38,570 bases of DNA from Rhodoferax sp. (GCF_010365055.1 NZ_JAAFHA010000033.1:1-38570); one strand, 5' to 3'; numbered from the stretch's first letter, positions 22,892-34,617 are shown. Numbers and translations are program-made. Notes: a model not told the origin generated them from the sequence alone.

Positions 22892-24953
22892 GCAGGGCCA
22901 GTTGTCGCAGGGCCGCAGCGAGCACATGGGCCACGTCAAAGCCAAAATGCTGTTGAACCACCTCGCCCGGTGCCGACAGACCGAAACTGCGCATCGCCAT
23001 GACCTCGCCATGCGGGCCGACATAGCGGTCCCAACCCAGGGCGGAGGCCGCCTCGACCGACACGCGGGCCGCCACGGCCTCGGGCAGCACGTGCTCTCGA
23101 TAGGCCGCGTCCTGGCGCTCGAACATATCCCACGATGGCATACTGACCACGCGCGCCTTCACCCCTTCGAGCTTGAGCTGCTCGTAGGCGGCGATGCACA
23201 GGGCCACCTCGCTGCCGCTGGACAGCAGCAGCACGTCGGGCGGGCCGTCGTCACCATCGGCCAGCACATAGGCGCCGCGGGCGACACCCTTTGCACTCGC
23301 ATAGCGACTGCGGTCCAGCGTAGGCAGGGCCTGGCGCGACAGCACCAGGCTGGCGGGCTGGTCACGCAGCGCCATCACCACACGCCAGGCCTCGATCACC
23401 TCGTTCGCGTCGGCGGGCCGCAGCGTCACCATGCCGGGCATGGCGCGGAACGACGCCAGTTGTTCGATCGGCTGGTGCGTGGGGCCGTCTTCACCCATCG
23501 CAATCGAATCGTGCGTCCAGACGTAGATCACCGGCAAGCCCATCATCGCGGCCAGGCGGATGGCACCACGGGCGTAATCGGTGAAGACGAAGAAGCTGGC
23601 GGCGAAGGGGCGCAGGCCGGACAGGGCCATGCCGTTAGCCACGGCGCACATAGCATGCTCACGGATGCCGAAATGGAAGTTGTGGCCGCCGGGCGATGGC
23701 GGCTCGAAGTCGCCGGCGAAATCGTAGGCCAGCGTCGTCTTGGTCGACGGCGCCAGATCGGCCGCCCCGCCCAGCAGCCAGGGCATGCGGGCGGCAATCG
23801 CATTGAGAACCTGGCCCGAGGCGTCCCGCGTGGACCGGCCCTTGGCATCTGGCTCGAAGACCGGCAGCAAGGTATCCCAGGCGTCAGGCAACTCGCGCCG
23901 CTGCATCTGGTCGATCTGCGCCGCCAACTCGGGGTACTCCGCGCGGTAGGCAGCGAAGCGGGCGCGCCACACCTCGTGCGCGCCAGCGCCACGCAGACCG
24001 AAGTGCGCGCTGAAATGCTCGCGTACGCCGTCGGGCACGGCGAAACTCGCGTCGGGATCGAAGCCGTAGAACTGCTTGGCCGCGCGCGCCTCGTCCACGC
24101 CCAGCGGCTCGCCATGGGCCGCGGCGCTGTCCTGCTTGTGCGGCGCACCAAAGCCGATGTGGCTGTGCACGATGACCAGGGTCGGACGGTCACGGCTGGC
24201 CTCGAAGGTCTTCAAAGCGAGCGCCGCGGCCTCAATGTCGTTGGCATCAAGCACCTGCAGCACCTGCCAGCCGCAGGCGGTGAAGCGCGCGCCGACGTTC
24301 TCGGTGAAGGTCAGGTCCGTCGAGCCTTCGATGCTGATCTGGTTGCAGTCGTAGATCCAGCACAACCGGCCCAGCTTCAGGTGCCCGGCGAGCGACGCCG
24401 CTTCGGCGCTCAGGCCTTCCATCATGTCGCCATCGCCGGCCAGCGCAAACACGCGATGATCGAACAGCGTGAAGCCGGGGCGGTTGTAGGTGGCTGCCAA
24501 CCAGGCTTGAGCGATGGCCATGCCCACGCTGGTGGCCACGCCCTGGCCCAGCGGCCCGGTGGTGGTCTCGACGCCGGTCGTCCAGCCATGCTCCGGATGC
24601 CCTGTGCAACGGCTACCGGCCTGGCGGAAGCGCTGCAGGTCGGCCATCGTCACCGCCAGACCTTCGCGCGTGGGGTCCAGGCTCGTCGCCGACTTTATGC
24701 CGCACAGGTGCAGCAGCCCGTACAGCAACGCCGACGCGTGGCCGACCGACAGCACGAAGCGATCACGGTCCGGCCATGCGGCGTCTTCGGGGTCGAAGCG
24801 CAGGAAATGCTGCCACAGGCAGTACGCCGTGGGCGCAGCGCCCATGGGCGTGCCGGGGTGACCGGAGTTCGCCTTCTGCACCTGGTCGATGGCCAGTGTG
24901 CGCAACGTGTTGATGCACTGTAGGTCGAGGTCCGTCTGTGTGTGCGCGGTCAT
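22869..24953 (-). CDS. tkt: Transketolase
   Basis: A 694-residue thiamine diphosphate enzyme of the non-oxidative pentose phosphate pathway, moving two-carbon units between xylulose 5-phosphate and ribose 5-phosphate or erythrose 4-phosphate. Visible: QKANSGHPGTPMGAAPTAYC at the N-terminus, the ThDP-Mg motif AGDGDMMEGLSAEAASLAGH, FHFGIREHAMCAVANGMALS in the pyrimidine domain, and the C-terminal domain ending VAHVLAAALRQLALHG. It overlaps the transaldolase stop by four bases (ATGA), so tal and tkt are co-translated. It is a little longer than the usual 660-670 residues. Confidence 0.97.
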   Translation of the reverse strand: MTAHTQTDLDLQCINTLRTLAIDQVQKANSGHPGTPMGAAPTAYCLWQHFLRFDPEDAAWPDRDRFVLSVGHASALLYGLLHLCGIKSATSLDPTREGLAVTMADLQRFRQAGSRCTGHPEHGWTTGVETTTGPLGQGVATSVGMAIAQAWLAATYNRPGFTLFDHRVFALAGDGDMMEGLSAEAASLAGHLKLGRLCWIYDCNQISIEGSTDLTFTENVGARFTACGWQVLQVLDANDIEAAALALKTFEASRDRPTLVIVHSHIGFGAPHKQDSAAAHGEPLGVDEARAAKQFYGFDPDASFAVPDGVREHFSAHFGLRGAGAHEVWRARFAAYRAEYPELAAQIDQMQRRELPDAWDTLLPVFEPDAKGRSTRDASGQVLNAIAARMPWLLGGAADLAPSTKTTLAYDFAGDFEPPSPGGHNFHFGIREHAMCAVANGMALSGLRPFAASFFVFTDYARGAIRLAAMMGLPVIYVWTHDSIAMGEDGPTHQPIEQLASFRAMPGMVTLRPADANEVIEAWRVVMALRDQPASLVLSRQALPTLDRSRYASAKGVARGAYVLADGDDGPPDVLLLSSGSEVALCIAAYEQLKLEGVKARVVSMPSWDMFERQDAAYREHVLPEAVAARVSVEAASALGWDRYVGPHGEVMAMRSFGLSAPGEVVQQHFGFDVAHVLAAALRQLALHGAQGPA

Positions 24954-26035
24954 GGCCGCGCTGCCGGTGCCGCACTCTTCTCGCGGATGCGCGTCAGCAA
25001 GGCATGCCAGGAGGTGGCAAAGGCAGCGACGCCCTCGCGCTGCAGCCGGGCGGCCAGGGCGTTGTCGTCGACACCCTCGCGGTGGAACTCCTCGATCACG
25101 GCTTCGGCGTAACCGCCGTCGGGCGGCAGCGCGCGTTCGACCCGGCCGTGGTCGGCGAAGGCCAGCAAGGTCTTCTCCGGTAGCGTATTGATCGTTCCGG
25201 GTGCGGTCAGCGCTTGGATGTACAGCGTGTCCGGCGCCGCCGGGTCTTTGGTGCCGGTGCTGGCCCAGAGCAGGCGCTGCGGGCGTGCACCGGCTGCTGC
25301 GAGCCGCTTCCAGCGCTCAGTCGCCAGCAGTTCGCAATGGGCCTTGTAGGTGCGCATGGCGATGGCGATACCGAGCCGGTTGTGGAAGGGTGGCGAGACC
25401 TCCTGTTTCACCGCGACGTCCCAGCGGCTGACGAAGAGCGACAACACCGACGCCACCTTCAGGTCAAGACCGGCCGCCTGTCGGCGTTCGAGCCCGCGCA
25501 TATAGGCCTCGGCGGCCGCCAGCACCTGCTCGCGCGAGAACAGCAGCGTGACGTTGACCGGCACGCCGTCGAAGATCACTTCCTCGATGGCCTCAAGGCC
25601 CTCGGACGTGCCCGGAATCTTGATGAATAGGTTCGCTTTGTCGGCTTTGCGGTGCAGCCTGTTCGCAGCCTGGATGGTGTGTGCGGCGTTGCCAGCCAGC
25701 AGCGGCGAGACCTCGAGCGACACCCAGCCGTCCACGCCATCGCTGGCGTCGAAGGCGGTGCGAAAGAGGTCCGCCGCCTGCGTCAGGTCTTCCAGGGCCA
25801 GCTCGAAGAACAGTTCTTCTTCCGCCAGACCCGCGTCGTGCAGCACGTGGATGCTGGCGTCGTAGCTGTCGCCCGCGCCGATGGCGTGTTCGAAGATCGT
25901 CGGGTTCGAGGTCAGGCCGGTCACCGACAGGTCCTGGATGTAGCGTGCCAGGGTGCCGCTTTGCAGCAGCGTGCGCGTGATGTTGTCCAGCCAGAGGCTC
26001 TGGCCGAGCTGATGCAGTGCTTGCGTGGCATTCAT
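24950..26035 (-). CDS. tal: Transaldolase
   Basis: A 361-residue transaldolase of the longer class seen in actinobacteria and plants, exchanging a dihydroxyacetone unit between fructose 6-phosphate and erythrose 4-phosphate through a Schiff-base lysine. Landmarks: QSLWLDNITRTLL, VTGLTSNPTIFEHAI at the N-terminus, ANLFIKIPGTSEGLEAIEEV with the catalytic Lys in the IKIPGT strand, VNVTLLFSREQV, RLLWASTGTKDP, and GTINTLPEKTLLAF. It is not fused to glucose-6-phosphate isomerase. The stop overlaps the tkt start; it follows the 6-phosphogluconate dehydrogenase gene by 38 bases. Confidence 0.96.
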   Translation of the reverse strand: MNATQALHQLGQSLWLDNITRTLLQSGTLARYIQDLSVTGLTSNPTIFEHAIGAGDSYDASIHVLHDAGLAEEELFFELALEDLTQAADLFRTAFDASDGVDGWVSLEVSPLLAGNAAHTIQAANRLHRKADKANLFIKIPGTSEGLEAIEEVIFDGVPVNVTLLFSREQVLAAAEAYMRGLERRQAAGLDLKVASVLSLFVSRWDVAVKQEVSPPFHNRLGIAIAMRTYKAHCELLATERWKRLAAAGARPQRLLWASTGTKDPAAPDTLYIQALTAPGTINTLPEKTLLAFADHGRVERALPPDGGYAEAVIEEFHREGVDDNALAARLQREGVAAFATSWHALLTRIREKSAAPAARP

Positions 26036-26073
26036 GCGTGCAGTCCTTGGTTCAGGTGGGGTCGGGGTTCATG

Positions 26074-27114
26074 TCATGTGCCTGATCCTGGGGTCGGGGC
26101 TGGTTCCTCGACGTGACCGCCAAATTCATGGCGCATGGCCGACTGCACGCGGTTGGCGAAGTCGGCTTCGCCGCGCGAGCTGAAGCGGGCGTACAGCGCA
26201 GCGCTCAACACAGGCGCGGGCACGGCTTCGTCGATGGCGGCCTGCACCGTCCAGCGGCCTTCACCGGAATCGGAGATGCGGCCTTCGTAGCCGTCCAGCG
26301 CCGGGTCGGCCGCCAGTGCCGCGGCGGTCAGATCAAGCAGCCACGAGCCGATCACGCTGCCGCGGCGCCAGACCTCGGCGATTTCGGGCAGGTCCAGCTC
26401 GTACTGGTAGTGCGCGGGTTCGCGCAACGGCGTCGTTTCGGCGTCGATGGCGTGGTCGCGCAGGCCGACATTCGCGTGATGCAGGATGTTCATGCCCTCG
26501 GCATAGGCGGCCATCACGCCGTACTCGATGCCGTTGTGGACCATCTTGACGAAGTGCCCCGCGCCATGCGGCCCGCAGTGCAGCCAGCCCTGATCGGCAG
26601 AGCTGCCGCCCGCGTGGCGCCCGGGTGTCGTCGCCGCGGTGCCAGCGCCAGGTGCGAGCGTGGCGAACACGGGCGCGAGATGCTGCACGATGTCCTTGCC
26701 GCCGCCGATCATCAAGCAGTAACCGCAGTCTAGGCCAGCGACGCCACCGCTGGTGCCGACGTCCACGTGGGCGATGTTTGATTTCGCCAAGGCCGCAGCG
26801 CGCCGCAGGTCGTCGTGGTAATGCGAGTTGCCGCCATCGATGACGATGTCGCCCGGTTGCAGCAGGGGCGTCAGCTGTTCAAGCACGGCGTCGCCGGCCG
26901 CGGCCGGCACCATCAGCCAGACCGCGCGAGGTGTCTGCAGCCGGCCAACGAACTGCTGCAATGACGCAGCGCTCATGGCGCCAAGCGCAGCGAGGCGCGC
27001 CATGCCCTCGGGCTCCTGGTCGTGGACCACGCAGTCGTGGCCACCACGCAACAGACGGGTCACCATACTGGCGCCCATGCGGCCAAGTCCAATCATGCCA
27101 ATCTGCATCTTCAT
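26074..27114 (-). CDS. gnd: 6-phosphogluconate dehydrogenase, decarboxylating (short type)
   Basis: A 346-residue enzyme of the short GndA/YqeC-like class, converting 6-phosphogluconate to ribulose 5-phosphate, CO2 and NAD(P)H. It opens with the Rossmann motif MQIGMIGLGRMGASMVTRLL, then PGDIVIDGGNSHYHDDLRR, VDVGTSGGVAGLDCGYCLMI, and the catalytic HCGPHGAGHFVKMVHNGIEY with the Lys and neighbouring HN. The C-terminal part has GEGRWTVQAAIDEAVPAPV. No zwf or pgl is in the window, so 6-phosphogluconate must come from elsewhere. It lies between the PRC-barrel gene and tal on one strand. Confidence 0.96.
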   Translation of the reverse strand: MKMQIGMIGLGRMGASMVTRLLRGGHDCVVHDQEPEGMARLAALGAMSAASLQQFVGRLQTPRAVWLMVPAAAGDAVLEQLTPLLQPGDIVIDGGNSHYHDDLRRAAALAKSNIAHVDVGTSGGVAGLDCGYCLMIGGGKDIVQHLAPVFATLAPGAGTAATTPGRHAGGSSADQGWLHCGPHGAGHFVKMVHNGIEYGVMAAYAEGMNILHHANVGLRDHAIDAETTPLREPAHYQYELDLPEIAEVWRRGSVIGSWLLDLTAAALAADPALDGYEGRISDSGEGRWTVQAAIDEAVPAPVLSAALYARFSSRGEADFANRVQSAMRHEFGGHVEEPAPTPGSGT

Positions 27115-27215
27115 GCTCCTCTTCGGTGGGACCGCACGATCATCACGTTTTCGCGCCGGTTCGACAGCAACTGCAGGGTCAGTGGGGTCATGGCGCGGCC
27201 CTGACGGTTCTGGCG

Positions 27216-28034
27216 TCAGATGTCGTGCTCGCGCTTCGAGTCGGCCGTCCAGTACGGGGGGCGACCGTAGTGCGTGTACAGGCTCGTTTCGCGTTGCCGG
27301 TCCAGATCAGTCGGCGGATCGTAGGTGGGCGCAGCCTTCACCGCGTCGCGGCTCAGATCGACCGTCACGGACTCATCCGACCATTGGATGCCGCCAATCC
27401 ACTGCGGGGCGATCAGCACCTTGTGCCCGATCCACCAGTTGCTGGTATTGACGACGATGTAGCGAATGGCCCATGTCTCATCGTCAACCAAGAACCCCTC
27501 CACATGCCCCACCTCGCCATCGGTGGCGTGGATGTGGTAGCCGACAACGGCCTCGCAACTGCGCAGGTGGGGGTCGTCGTCGCGGTGACGCTCGCGCTCG
27601 GCGTCGGCACCAGCTATCGCTCGTTGCCGCGCAGCCACGCCAAGCGGGAGCTCGGCCTGGCCGGGAACGGTCGCGAATGGATACATGCCTGCGCCCCACA
27701 GCCCGGCGCCGCCCCAGTAAGTGGGGTAGCCGTAGTAGCCGAGGTACTGCACCTCGTGCTGTCGGGACACCGGTTTGTCGGTGTCGATGTCAGGGCTGTT
27801 CTTGACCTGGTCCCGGGTAGTCATAGCCGCCAGCCTGTGCGCCGGCCAATCGGGCTTTTCAATGGCAATCGGCGAGATCAGCACTTTGCGGCCCGACAAC
27901 CACGATCCGGTGTCGACGATAAGGTAGCGGACCACCCAGGCACGGTCATCGAAGTAGAGATCCTTCACCTGACCGATGTCGCCGTCGGTTGCACCGATGG
28001 TGCATTTTTCGAGTTCCTTGAGGCTTCGCAACAT
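27216..28034 (-). CDS. Double PRC-barrel domain protein
   Basis: A 272-residue protein with two PRC-barrel domains: residues about 1-70 (LEKCTIGATDGDIGQVKDLY, then FDDRAWVVRYLIVDTGSW and LSGRKVLISP) and about 150-225 (VVGYHIHATDGEVGHVEGFL, DDETWAIRYIVVNTSNWWIG and HKVLIAPQWI). A Gly/Tyr-rich linker (YLGYYGYPTYWGGAGLWGAG) joins them. PRC barrels occur in photosynthetic reaction centre H subunits, RimM and many stress proteins; the role here is unknown. The start at 28034 has AAGGAAG upstream; longer frames are not supported. It diverges from phosphoketolase, and a decayed second copy is at 20990-21049. Confidence 0.92.
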   Translation of the reverse strand: MLRSLKELEKCTIGATDGDIGQVKDLYFDDRAWVVRYLIVDTGSWLSGRKVLISPIAIEKPDWPAHRLAAMTTRDQVKNSPDIDTDKPVSRQHEVQYLGYYGYPTYWGGAGLWGAGMYPFATVPGQAELPLGVAARQRAIAGADAERERHRDDDPHLRSCEAVVGYHIHATDGEVGHVEGFLVDDETWAIRYIVVNTSNWWIGHKVLIAPQWIGGIQWSDESVTVDLSRDAVKAAPTYDPPTDLDRQRETSLYTHYGRPPYWTADSKREHDI

Positions 28035-28122
28035 GCTGTTCTTCCTTTGAGGGCCGGCCGTCGTCGTCGACCCCAGTTTGTTTTCGTGGCGTTGGGCGCG
28101 CAACGTCAACCGGAATCGGCCA

Positions 28123-28137
28123 TTGATCCGGGATCAG
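28123..28137. promoter_or_regulatory. Near-FNR palindrome in the PRC-barrel/xfp divergent region
   Basis: TTGATCCGGGATCAG has perfect TGATCC and GGATCA arms around one base. It resembles the FNR box TTGAT-N4-ATCAA but is one base too wide (N5). It lies 89 bases from the PRC-barrel start and 142 from the phosphoketolase start, suited to controlling either or both. The rest of 28035-28278 shows no other clear signal. Confidence 0.4.
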
Positions 28138-28278
28138 GCATTCTGTGGCCGCGCAGCCGGGATGTCTGTGCGTTGCCGCACCCAGGCGGTGGTCGCGGTC
28201 CACTTTGCACGGGGAGGCAGCCCTGGCGACACTTCGTGCGGTAGCGAACAGACGCAGGCGTCCCTCCAGGCCTAACGT

Positions 28279-30651
28279 ATGCCTATGAGACACTCTCCTG
28301 CCGAGACCGCACTCCAGAACTTGGACGCCTACTGGCGCGCCGCCAACTACCTCTCAGTCGGCCAGATCTTCCTGTGGGATAACCCGCTGCTGAAGCGCCC
28401 ACTGAGCCTGGCCGATGTCAAACCCATGCTGCTCGGGCACTGGGGCACGACACCGGGCCAGAACTTCATCTACGCGCACCTCAACCGTGTCATCAAAGCC
28501 CACGACCTGGACATGATCTATGTCTCGGGCCCCGGCCACGGCGGCCCCGCAGTGGTGGGCAACACCTACCTGGAGGGCAGCTACAGCGAGGTCTACCCTG
28601 AGATCAGCCGCGACGAGGCCGGGTTGAAAAAGCTGTTCAGGCAATTCTCGTTTCCCGGCGGCATCCCGAGCCACGCTTCGCCCGAATGCCCGGGGTCGAT
28701 CCACGAGGGCGGCGAACTGGGCTACTCGCTGAGCCATGCCTTCGGCGCCGTCTTCGACAACCCTGAACTGATCGTCGCCTGCGTGGTCGGCGACGGCGAG
28801 GCCGAAACCGGGCCGCTGGCCACCGCCTGGCACTCCAACAAGTTTCTCGACCCGGCCACCGACGGCGCGGTGCTGCCGATCCTGCACCTCAACGGCTACA
28901 AAATTGCCAACCCGACGGTGCTGGCACGCATCACGCACGAGGAACTGGATCAGTACCTGAGGGGCTGTGGCTGGACACCGATCTTCGTGGAAGGGCACGA
29001 ACCGGAGGCGATGCACGCATTGATGGCGGCGGCGCTCGATCAGGCGGTGCAGGAGATCCAGGACATTCAGCGCCAGGCACGCCAGCAGGGGCAAATCGAG
29101 CGTCCACGCTGGCCGATGGTCGTGCTGAATTCGCCCAAGGGCTGGACCGGGCCGAAGCAGGTCGACGGGCAGCCCATCGAGGGCAATTTTCGCTCACACC
29201 AGGTGCCGCTGCACCCGGCTGAGCATCCGGGTCACCTGAAGCTGCTGGAAGACTGGCTGCGCAGTTATCGTCCAGAAGAACTCTTTGACGCGCAAGGACG
29301 CCTGCAACCTGAGCTTGCTGCGCTGGCGCCAAGCGGGCAGCGGCGCATGGGGGCCAATCCCCACGCCAATGGCGGCCTGCTGCTGAAAGACCTGCACTTG
29401 CCTGACTTTCGCGAATACGCAGCGGACGTGCCCACACCCGGTGTACTGGGCATCGGCGACACGCGCGTGCTCGGGCCGTTCCTGCGCGACGTGGCTCGGC
29501 TCAACGACACCGAGCGCAACTTCCGCGTCTTCGGACCCGACGAGACTGTTTCCAACGGCCTGGTGGCCGTGTTCGAAGCGACGAACCGCCAGTGGGACGC
29601 CGCCACCGCCCCGGGCGACCAATGGCTGGCGCCCGCAGGCCGAGTCGTGGAGATGCTCAGCGAACACCAGTGCCAAGGCTGGCTGGAGGGCTACCTGCTG
29701 ACCGGCCGGCACGGACTGTTTAATTGCTACGAGGCCTTCATCCACATCGTCGACTCGATGTTCAACCAGCACGCCAAGTGGCTGAAAGTCAGCGCGCAAC
29801 TGCCCTGGCGGCGCAAAATAGCCTCGTTGAACTACCTGCTGGCCTCGCATGTCTGGCGCCAGGATCACAACGGCTTCACGCACCAGGACCCGGGCTTCAT
29901 CGACCACGTGGTGAACAAGAAAGCCGAAGTCGTTCGCGTCTATCTACCGCCCGATGCCAACTGCCTGCTTTCGGTGATGGATCACTGCCTGCGCAGTCGC
30001 CATTACGTCAACGTGGTGGTCGCGGGCAAACACTCGGCACCGCAATGGCTGACGATGGACGAGGCGGTCGCGCATTGCGCCGCCGGCATCGGCAGCTGGG
30101 ACTGGGCCGGGCATGAACCGGACGATGCCGATCCCGAAGTCGTCATGGCCTGCTGCGGCGACGTGCCGACGCTGGAGACGCTGGCCGCCGTTCAGATCCT
30201 GCGCGAAGAACTGCCTGACCTTCACATCCGGGTTGTCAATGTCGTCAACCTGATGAAGCTGCAGCCGCCGAGCGAGCACCCGCACGGCCTGGCGGACGCG
30301 GCCTTTGACGCACTGTTCACGCGTGACAAACCGGTCATTTTCGCGTTCCACGCTTACCCCTGGCTGATCCACCGGCTGACCTACCGGCGCACCAACCACA
30401 ACAACATCCATGTGCGCGGCTACAAGGAGGAGGGCACGATTACCACGCCCTTCGACATGACGGTGCTGAACGACCTGGACCGCTTCCACTTGGTGATGGA
30501 CACCATTGATCGGCTGCCGCAGACCGGCGCCGCAGGTGCCGCGTTGAAGGTCAAACTGGCCGAAAAACTCGTTGAACACAAGCGGTACATCAGGGCGCAC
30601 GGGCAGGACATGCCCGAGGTTCGCAATTGGCGCTGGAACGCCGCGAAATGA
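28279..30651 (+). CDS. xfp: Xylulose-5-phosphate/fructose-6-phosphate phosphoketolase
   Basis: A 790-residue thiamine diphosphate enzyme that splits xylulose 5-phosphate, and often fructose 6-phosphate, with phosphate into acetyl phosphate and glyceraldehyde 3-phosphate or erythrose 4-phosphate. Signatures: [20 protein letters not shown] near the N-terminus, [15 protein letters not shown] at 143-157, and the ThDP-Mg motif [19 protein letters not shown] from 171. The C-terminal part has [20 protein letters not shown]. The length is normal. Acetyl phosphate would yield ATP with an acetate kinase, which is not in this window. The ATG at 28285 is an alternative start. Two small genes follow. Confidence 0.97.
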   Translation: MPMRHSPAETALQNLDAYWRAANYLSVGQIFLWDNPLLKRPLSLADVKPMLLGHWGTTPGQNFIYAHLNRVIKAHDLDMIYVSGPGHGGPAVVGNTYLEGSYSEVYPEISRDEAGLKKLFRQFSFPGGIPSHASPECPGSIHEGGELGYSLSHAFGAVFDNPELIVACVVGDGEAETGPLATAWHSNKFLDPATDGAVLPILHLNGYKIANPTVLARITHEELDQYLRGCGWTPIFVEGHEPEAMHALMAAALDQAVQEIQDIQRQARQQGQIERPRWPMVVLNSPKGWTGPKQVDGQPIEGNFRSHQVPLHPAEHPGHLKLLEDWLRSYRPEELFDAQGRLQPELAALAPSGQRRMGANPHANGGLLLKDLHLPDFREYAADVPTPGVLGIGDTRVLGPFLRDVARLNDTERNFRVFGPDETVSNGLVAVFEATNRQWDAATAPGDQWLAPAGRVVEMLSEHQCQGWLEGYLLTGRHGLFNCYEAFIHIVDSMFNQHAKWLKVSAQLPWRRKIASLNYLLASHVWRQDHNGFTHQDPGFIDHVVNKKAEVVRVYLPPDANCLLSVMDHCLRSRHYVNVVVAGKHSAPQWLTMDEAVAHCAAGIGSWDWAGHEPDDADPEVVMACCGDVPTLETLAAVQILREELPDLHIRVVNVVNLMKLQPPSEHPHGLADAAFDALFTRDKPVIFAFHAYPWLIHRLTYRRTNHNNIHVRGYKEEGTITTPFDMTVLNDLDRFHLVMDTIDRLPQTGAAGAALKVKLAEKLVEHKRYIRAHGQDMPEVRNWRWNAAK

Positions 30652-30663
30652 AAGAAAGCAAGC

Positions 30664-30873
30664 ATGCCAAAAATTGAACAGCTGGAACTGGAGGCGCACC
30701 GCGCCCAACTGGAAGAAGATGTCAATGACCTGGTCGAAAAGTACCGGGCCATCTTTGGGTGGGACGTGCCCGGAGTTGATGAAGCGCTGTCGGAACGGCT
30801 CATCCTCGCAGCCATCCGGCAGGCACTGGACGGCCGCGAGAAAAAATTGCCCGGCACCCGGTCGCCATCATGA
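30664..30873 (+). CDS. Small helical protein of unknown function downstream of xfp
   Basis: A 69-residue protein, 12 bases after the phosphoketolase stop, with a GAAAG-type ribosome binding site. The first half is a charged amphipathic helix (IEQLELEAHRAQLEEDVNDL) with coiled-coil character; the second half is IFGWDVPGVDEALSERLILA followed by a basic tail. I recognise no family. Close spacing suggests co-expression with phosphoketolase. Confidence 0.65.
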   Translation: MPKIEQLELEAHRAQLEEDVNDLVEKYRAIFGWDVPGVDEALSERLILAAIRQALDGREKKLPGTRSPS

Positions 30874-31068
30874 GCACGCAAGGCCGTTCCCGGCTCTCGT
30901 TTCGGCAGGTACTGTGTTTGAGGGTCAGGCTGCCTCGCACGGATTCGATGGTCCTGGGTGCGCCATCGCACAGACGAAGCTGCGCAGGATACCGACGATT
31001 GCCTGAGTTCGAAAGACTCGAAAGACGATCTGCATTTTGAATTCACAACCAACCAGAAGGAGAAATTC

Positions 31069-31269
31069 ATGTTCAGAACCATCACGGCAACCTATGCCAA
31101 CAAAGCCGCCGTCACCAACGTTGTCGACGAACTGATCAATGGCGGCCTTCCGAGCGAAAAAATAACGAGCGACGATGCCACGATGCTGGTCATGGTCAAG
31201 GTTCCGACAACGGAAGTTCCAGGAATCATGGAAATCCTGAATCGTCACGAGCCGACCAAGATTTCCTGA
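31069..31269 (+). CDS. Small alpha/beta protein of unknown function
   Basis: A 66-residue protein with a strong AGAAGGAG ribosome binding site. MFRTITATYANKAAVTNVVD (strand, helix), LINGGLPSEKITSDDATMLV (loop, strand) and VKVPTTEVPGIMEILNRHEP (strand, helix) suggest a small ferredoxin-like beta-alpha-beta fold; it resembles the N-terminal part of general-stress-protein 17M-like domains, a weak resemblance. It converges on the N-ATPase operon. The preceding 195 bases (30874-31068) hold no gene, only a 9-bp tandem TCGAAAGAC at 31009-31026. Confidence 0.7.
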   Translation: MFRTITATYANKAAVTNVVDELINGGLPSEKITSDDATMLVMVKVPTTEVPGIMEILNRHEPTKIS

Positions 31270-31322
31270 GGCACGCGGCCAGGGGCTGCGATGACGCTTT
31301 GTGAGCCGACGGTGCCGACACG

Positions 31323-32212
31323 CTATGAGCGTGGAGCGGCGCTGGTCAGCGCTTCAAACCCGGAAATCACATCGAACAATTCTTCGTCAATGCCACTTTG
31401 GCGCAGGCGGTGAAACGAGCGGTTCAGGTCTTCCAGCAGTTCATCGATATTTTTTTCAGCACGCTGCATGGCGGCCAGCCGACTGGCGTTTTCGCTGGCC
31501 AGGGATTCGGCGCAGGCCCTGAAAAGCGAGACGAACAGGTATTCCCGCACGAAAGCCAGCAAGGTTGCCGCCGCGTCACCCACGACCTCCGGCAAAATTT
31601 GGGTCGGCCAGGCCATCACCGTCAACTTGCGCCGCCAGGCTTCGTCGGGTGGCAGCAAGCGCTGGCAGACGGGGCTGTAAATCGCCCCGGCGTGGGGGCT
31701 GTTATGAAAAACGATGACCCGCGTGGTCTCAGCTTTTTCACGAAGCGCTTCAATCTGGATCAGAATCTGCCCGACCAGGGGCGTGATCGCGCCAATGGAG
31801 CCCGGCAGGATAAAGCTTTGGCTTAAGCCCAAGTCCGTCTCCGTCAGCCTTGAGCGGATGCGCTCGCCGACCGTCCAGACGGTTTTTACACCCGGTAAAT
31901 CTCCCAGCGTTTTGACGACAAAATCGGCCATCATGTCGTTGAACTGGCCGACCAGGCCTTGGTCGGAGCCAAACACCACGGCGGCGATGGGCCCGGTTTC
32001 CCTGCGCGGCGCTGGCGCTGGCGTTGGCCGTTCGATCTCGCGCAAGCACGCGCCCAGCCCCAGTTGCACGGTGCGGTAGTAATCATCCAGCGCGCGCACG
32101 GCGCTCTCGTATTGACCGATGCTGCTGGCCGCCACCGCCTTCATCGTGCGCACAACGGATTGCAGGTCACCGGCCGTGCCAATCTTGCGGCTCAGGCTGG
32201 CGGTGGTGTCGC

Positions 32213-32216
<4 letters not shown>
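31323..32216 (-). CDS. atpG: N-ATPase subunit gamma
   Basis: A 297-residue central-stalk subunit, the last gene of the operon. The N-terminal coiled-coil helix ([34 protein letters not shown]) contains the MKAVAASSI signature of gamma subunits. [20 protein letters not shown] is the middle Rossmann-like part, and the C-terminal helix ends [20 protein letters not shown], where the usual AMKAATDNA-type motif is replaced by the divergent form seen in N-type enzymes. Gamma couples ATP hydrolysis in alpha3beta3 to rotation of the c-ring. Its ATG overlaps the atpA stop (ATGA). The operon ends in a 53-base gap before the convergent small gene; no clear terminator is seen. Confidence 0.93.
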
Positions 32217-33804
<1,588 letters not shown>

Positions 33805-33808
<4 letters not shown>

Positions 33809-34617
33809 GAGGCTTTCTCTGGCGCGTATGTTGATGCGACCGCATGGACTTGGCCGTCGGACGGTTCCTTGGTGAAGTCGCCAATGCGCTGCTCCAGTGA
33901 CGCAAGAAAATCTGCGATGTTCCAGGCGACCTTCCAGCCGTTCGCTGTCAGTTCGATGCCGCTGATCAGCTCCGGCGTGGTGTCAAACTGAATCTTGATG
34001 TCAGACGAGAGCGACTCATTGAGCGCCTGTTGCATGTCGTCTCGTTGGGTTGAGGACAGCTCGAAGGCGCTGCGCACGCGCACCGTGTTGATGGATGTCT
34101 TGAGTGCCTCGGCGAGCCCCGTTTTTGCCGCATCGTCGAGCGCTCGCAAGCGCTGTGTGAACACATCACCCATGCGCTCTTCCAGGCTCAACCCTGCCAG
34201 ATCGGTCAGCACCTTTTGGGCAATGGCAAACACTTCCTCGCGCGAACGGCGGGCGATGTCCTGATGCTGGGTTTGCAACTCGCGGGTCAAGGCGTCTTGT
34301 TTCTTGGTGCGCAAGGTCTCGGCCACTTGTCGCGCCTCGTCCAGCAGGCGTTGGCGCTCGGCCCTGGCTTCGTCTTTGGCCCGTCCCAGCAATTCACTGC
34401 GCTGCCGGTCAAAATCCTCATTCTTCTTTTGAAACGCGTCGCGCTCCTTTTGCGCTGCCACTTGTTTCAAGGCAGCGTCGGCCAGGGCCAAGGCGATTCG
34501 CTTCTCGCGCGCGTCGATGGCGTTAAGGATGGGCTTGTAAAGAAAGCGCTTCATCAGCCACACCAGCACGAGAAAGTTCAGCGTCTGTGCACCAAAGGTG
34601 AACCAGTCAAAAAGCAT
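33805..34617 (-). CDS. atpF: N-ATPase subunit b, fused with a delta-like C-terminal region
   Basis: A 270-residue peripheral stalk protein, about 110 residues longer than an ordinary b subunit. One membrane helix (about residues 8-27, [20 protein letters not shown]) is followed by a long charged coiled coil to about residue 150. The end, [20 protein letters not shown] then [13 protein letters not shown], resembles the C-terminus of delta, and no separate atpH exists in the operon, so b and delta are joined, as is usual for N-ATPases. It anchors alpha3beta3 to the a subunit as stator. It lies three bases after atpE and overlaps atpA by four. Confidence 0.92.

Noticed and set aside
22839..24923. 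A 694-codon plus-strand frame opposite transketolase
   Set aside because: It is the antisense of tkt; its His/Gln/Arg/Gly-rich sequence has no domain and simply mirrors codon bias.
31009..31026. Tandem TCGAAAGAC as the start of a repeat array
   Set aside because: Only two copies are present and nothing similar is found nearby, so it is not a CRISPR or iteron array.
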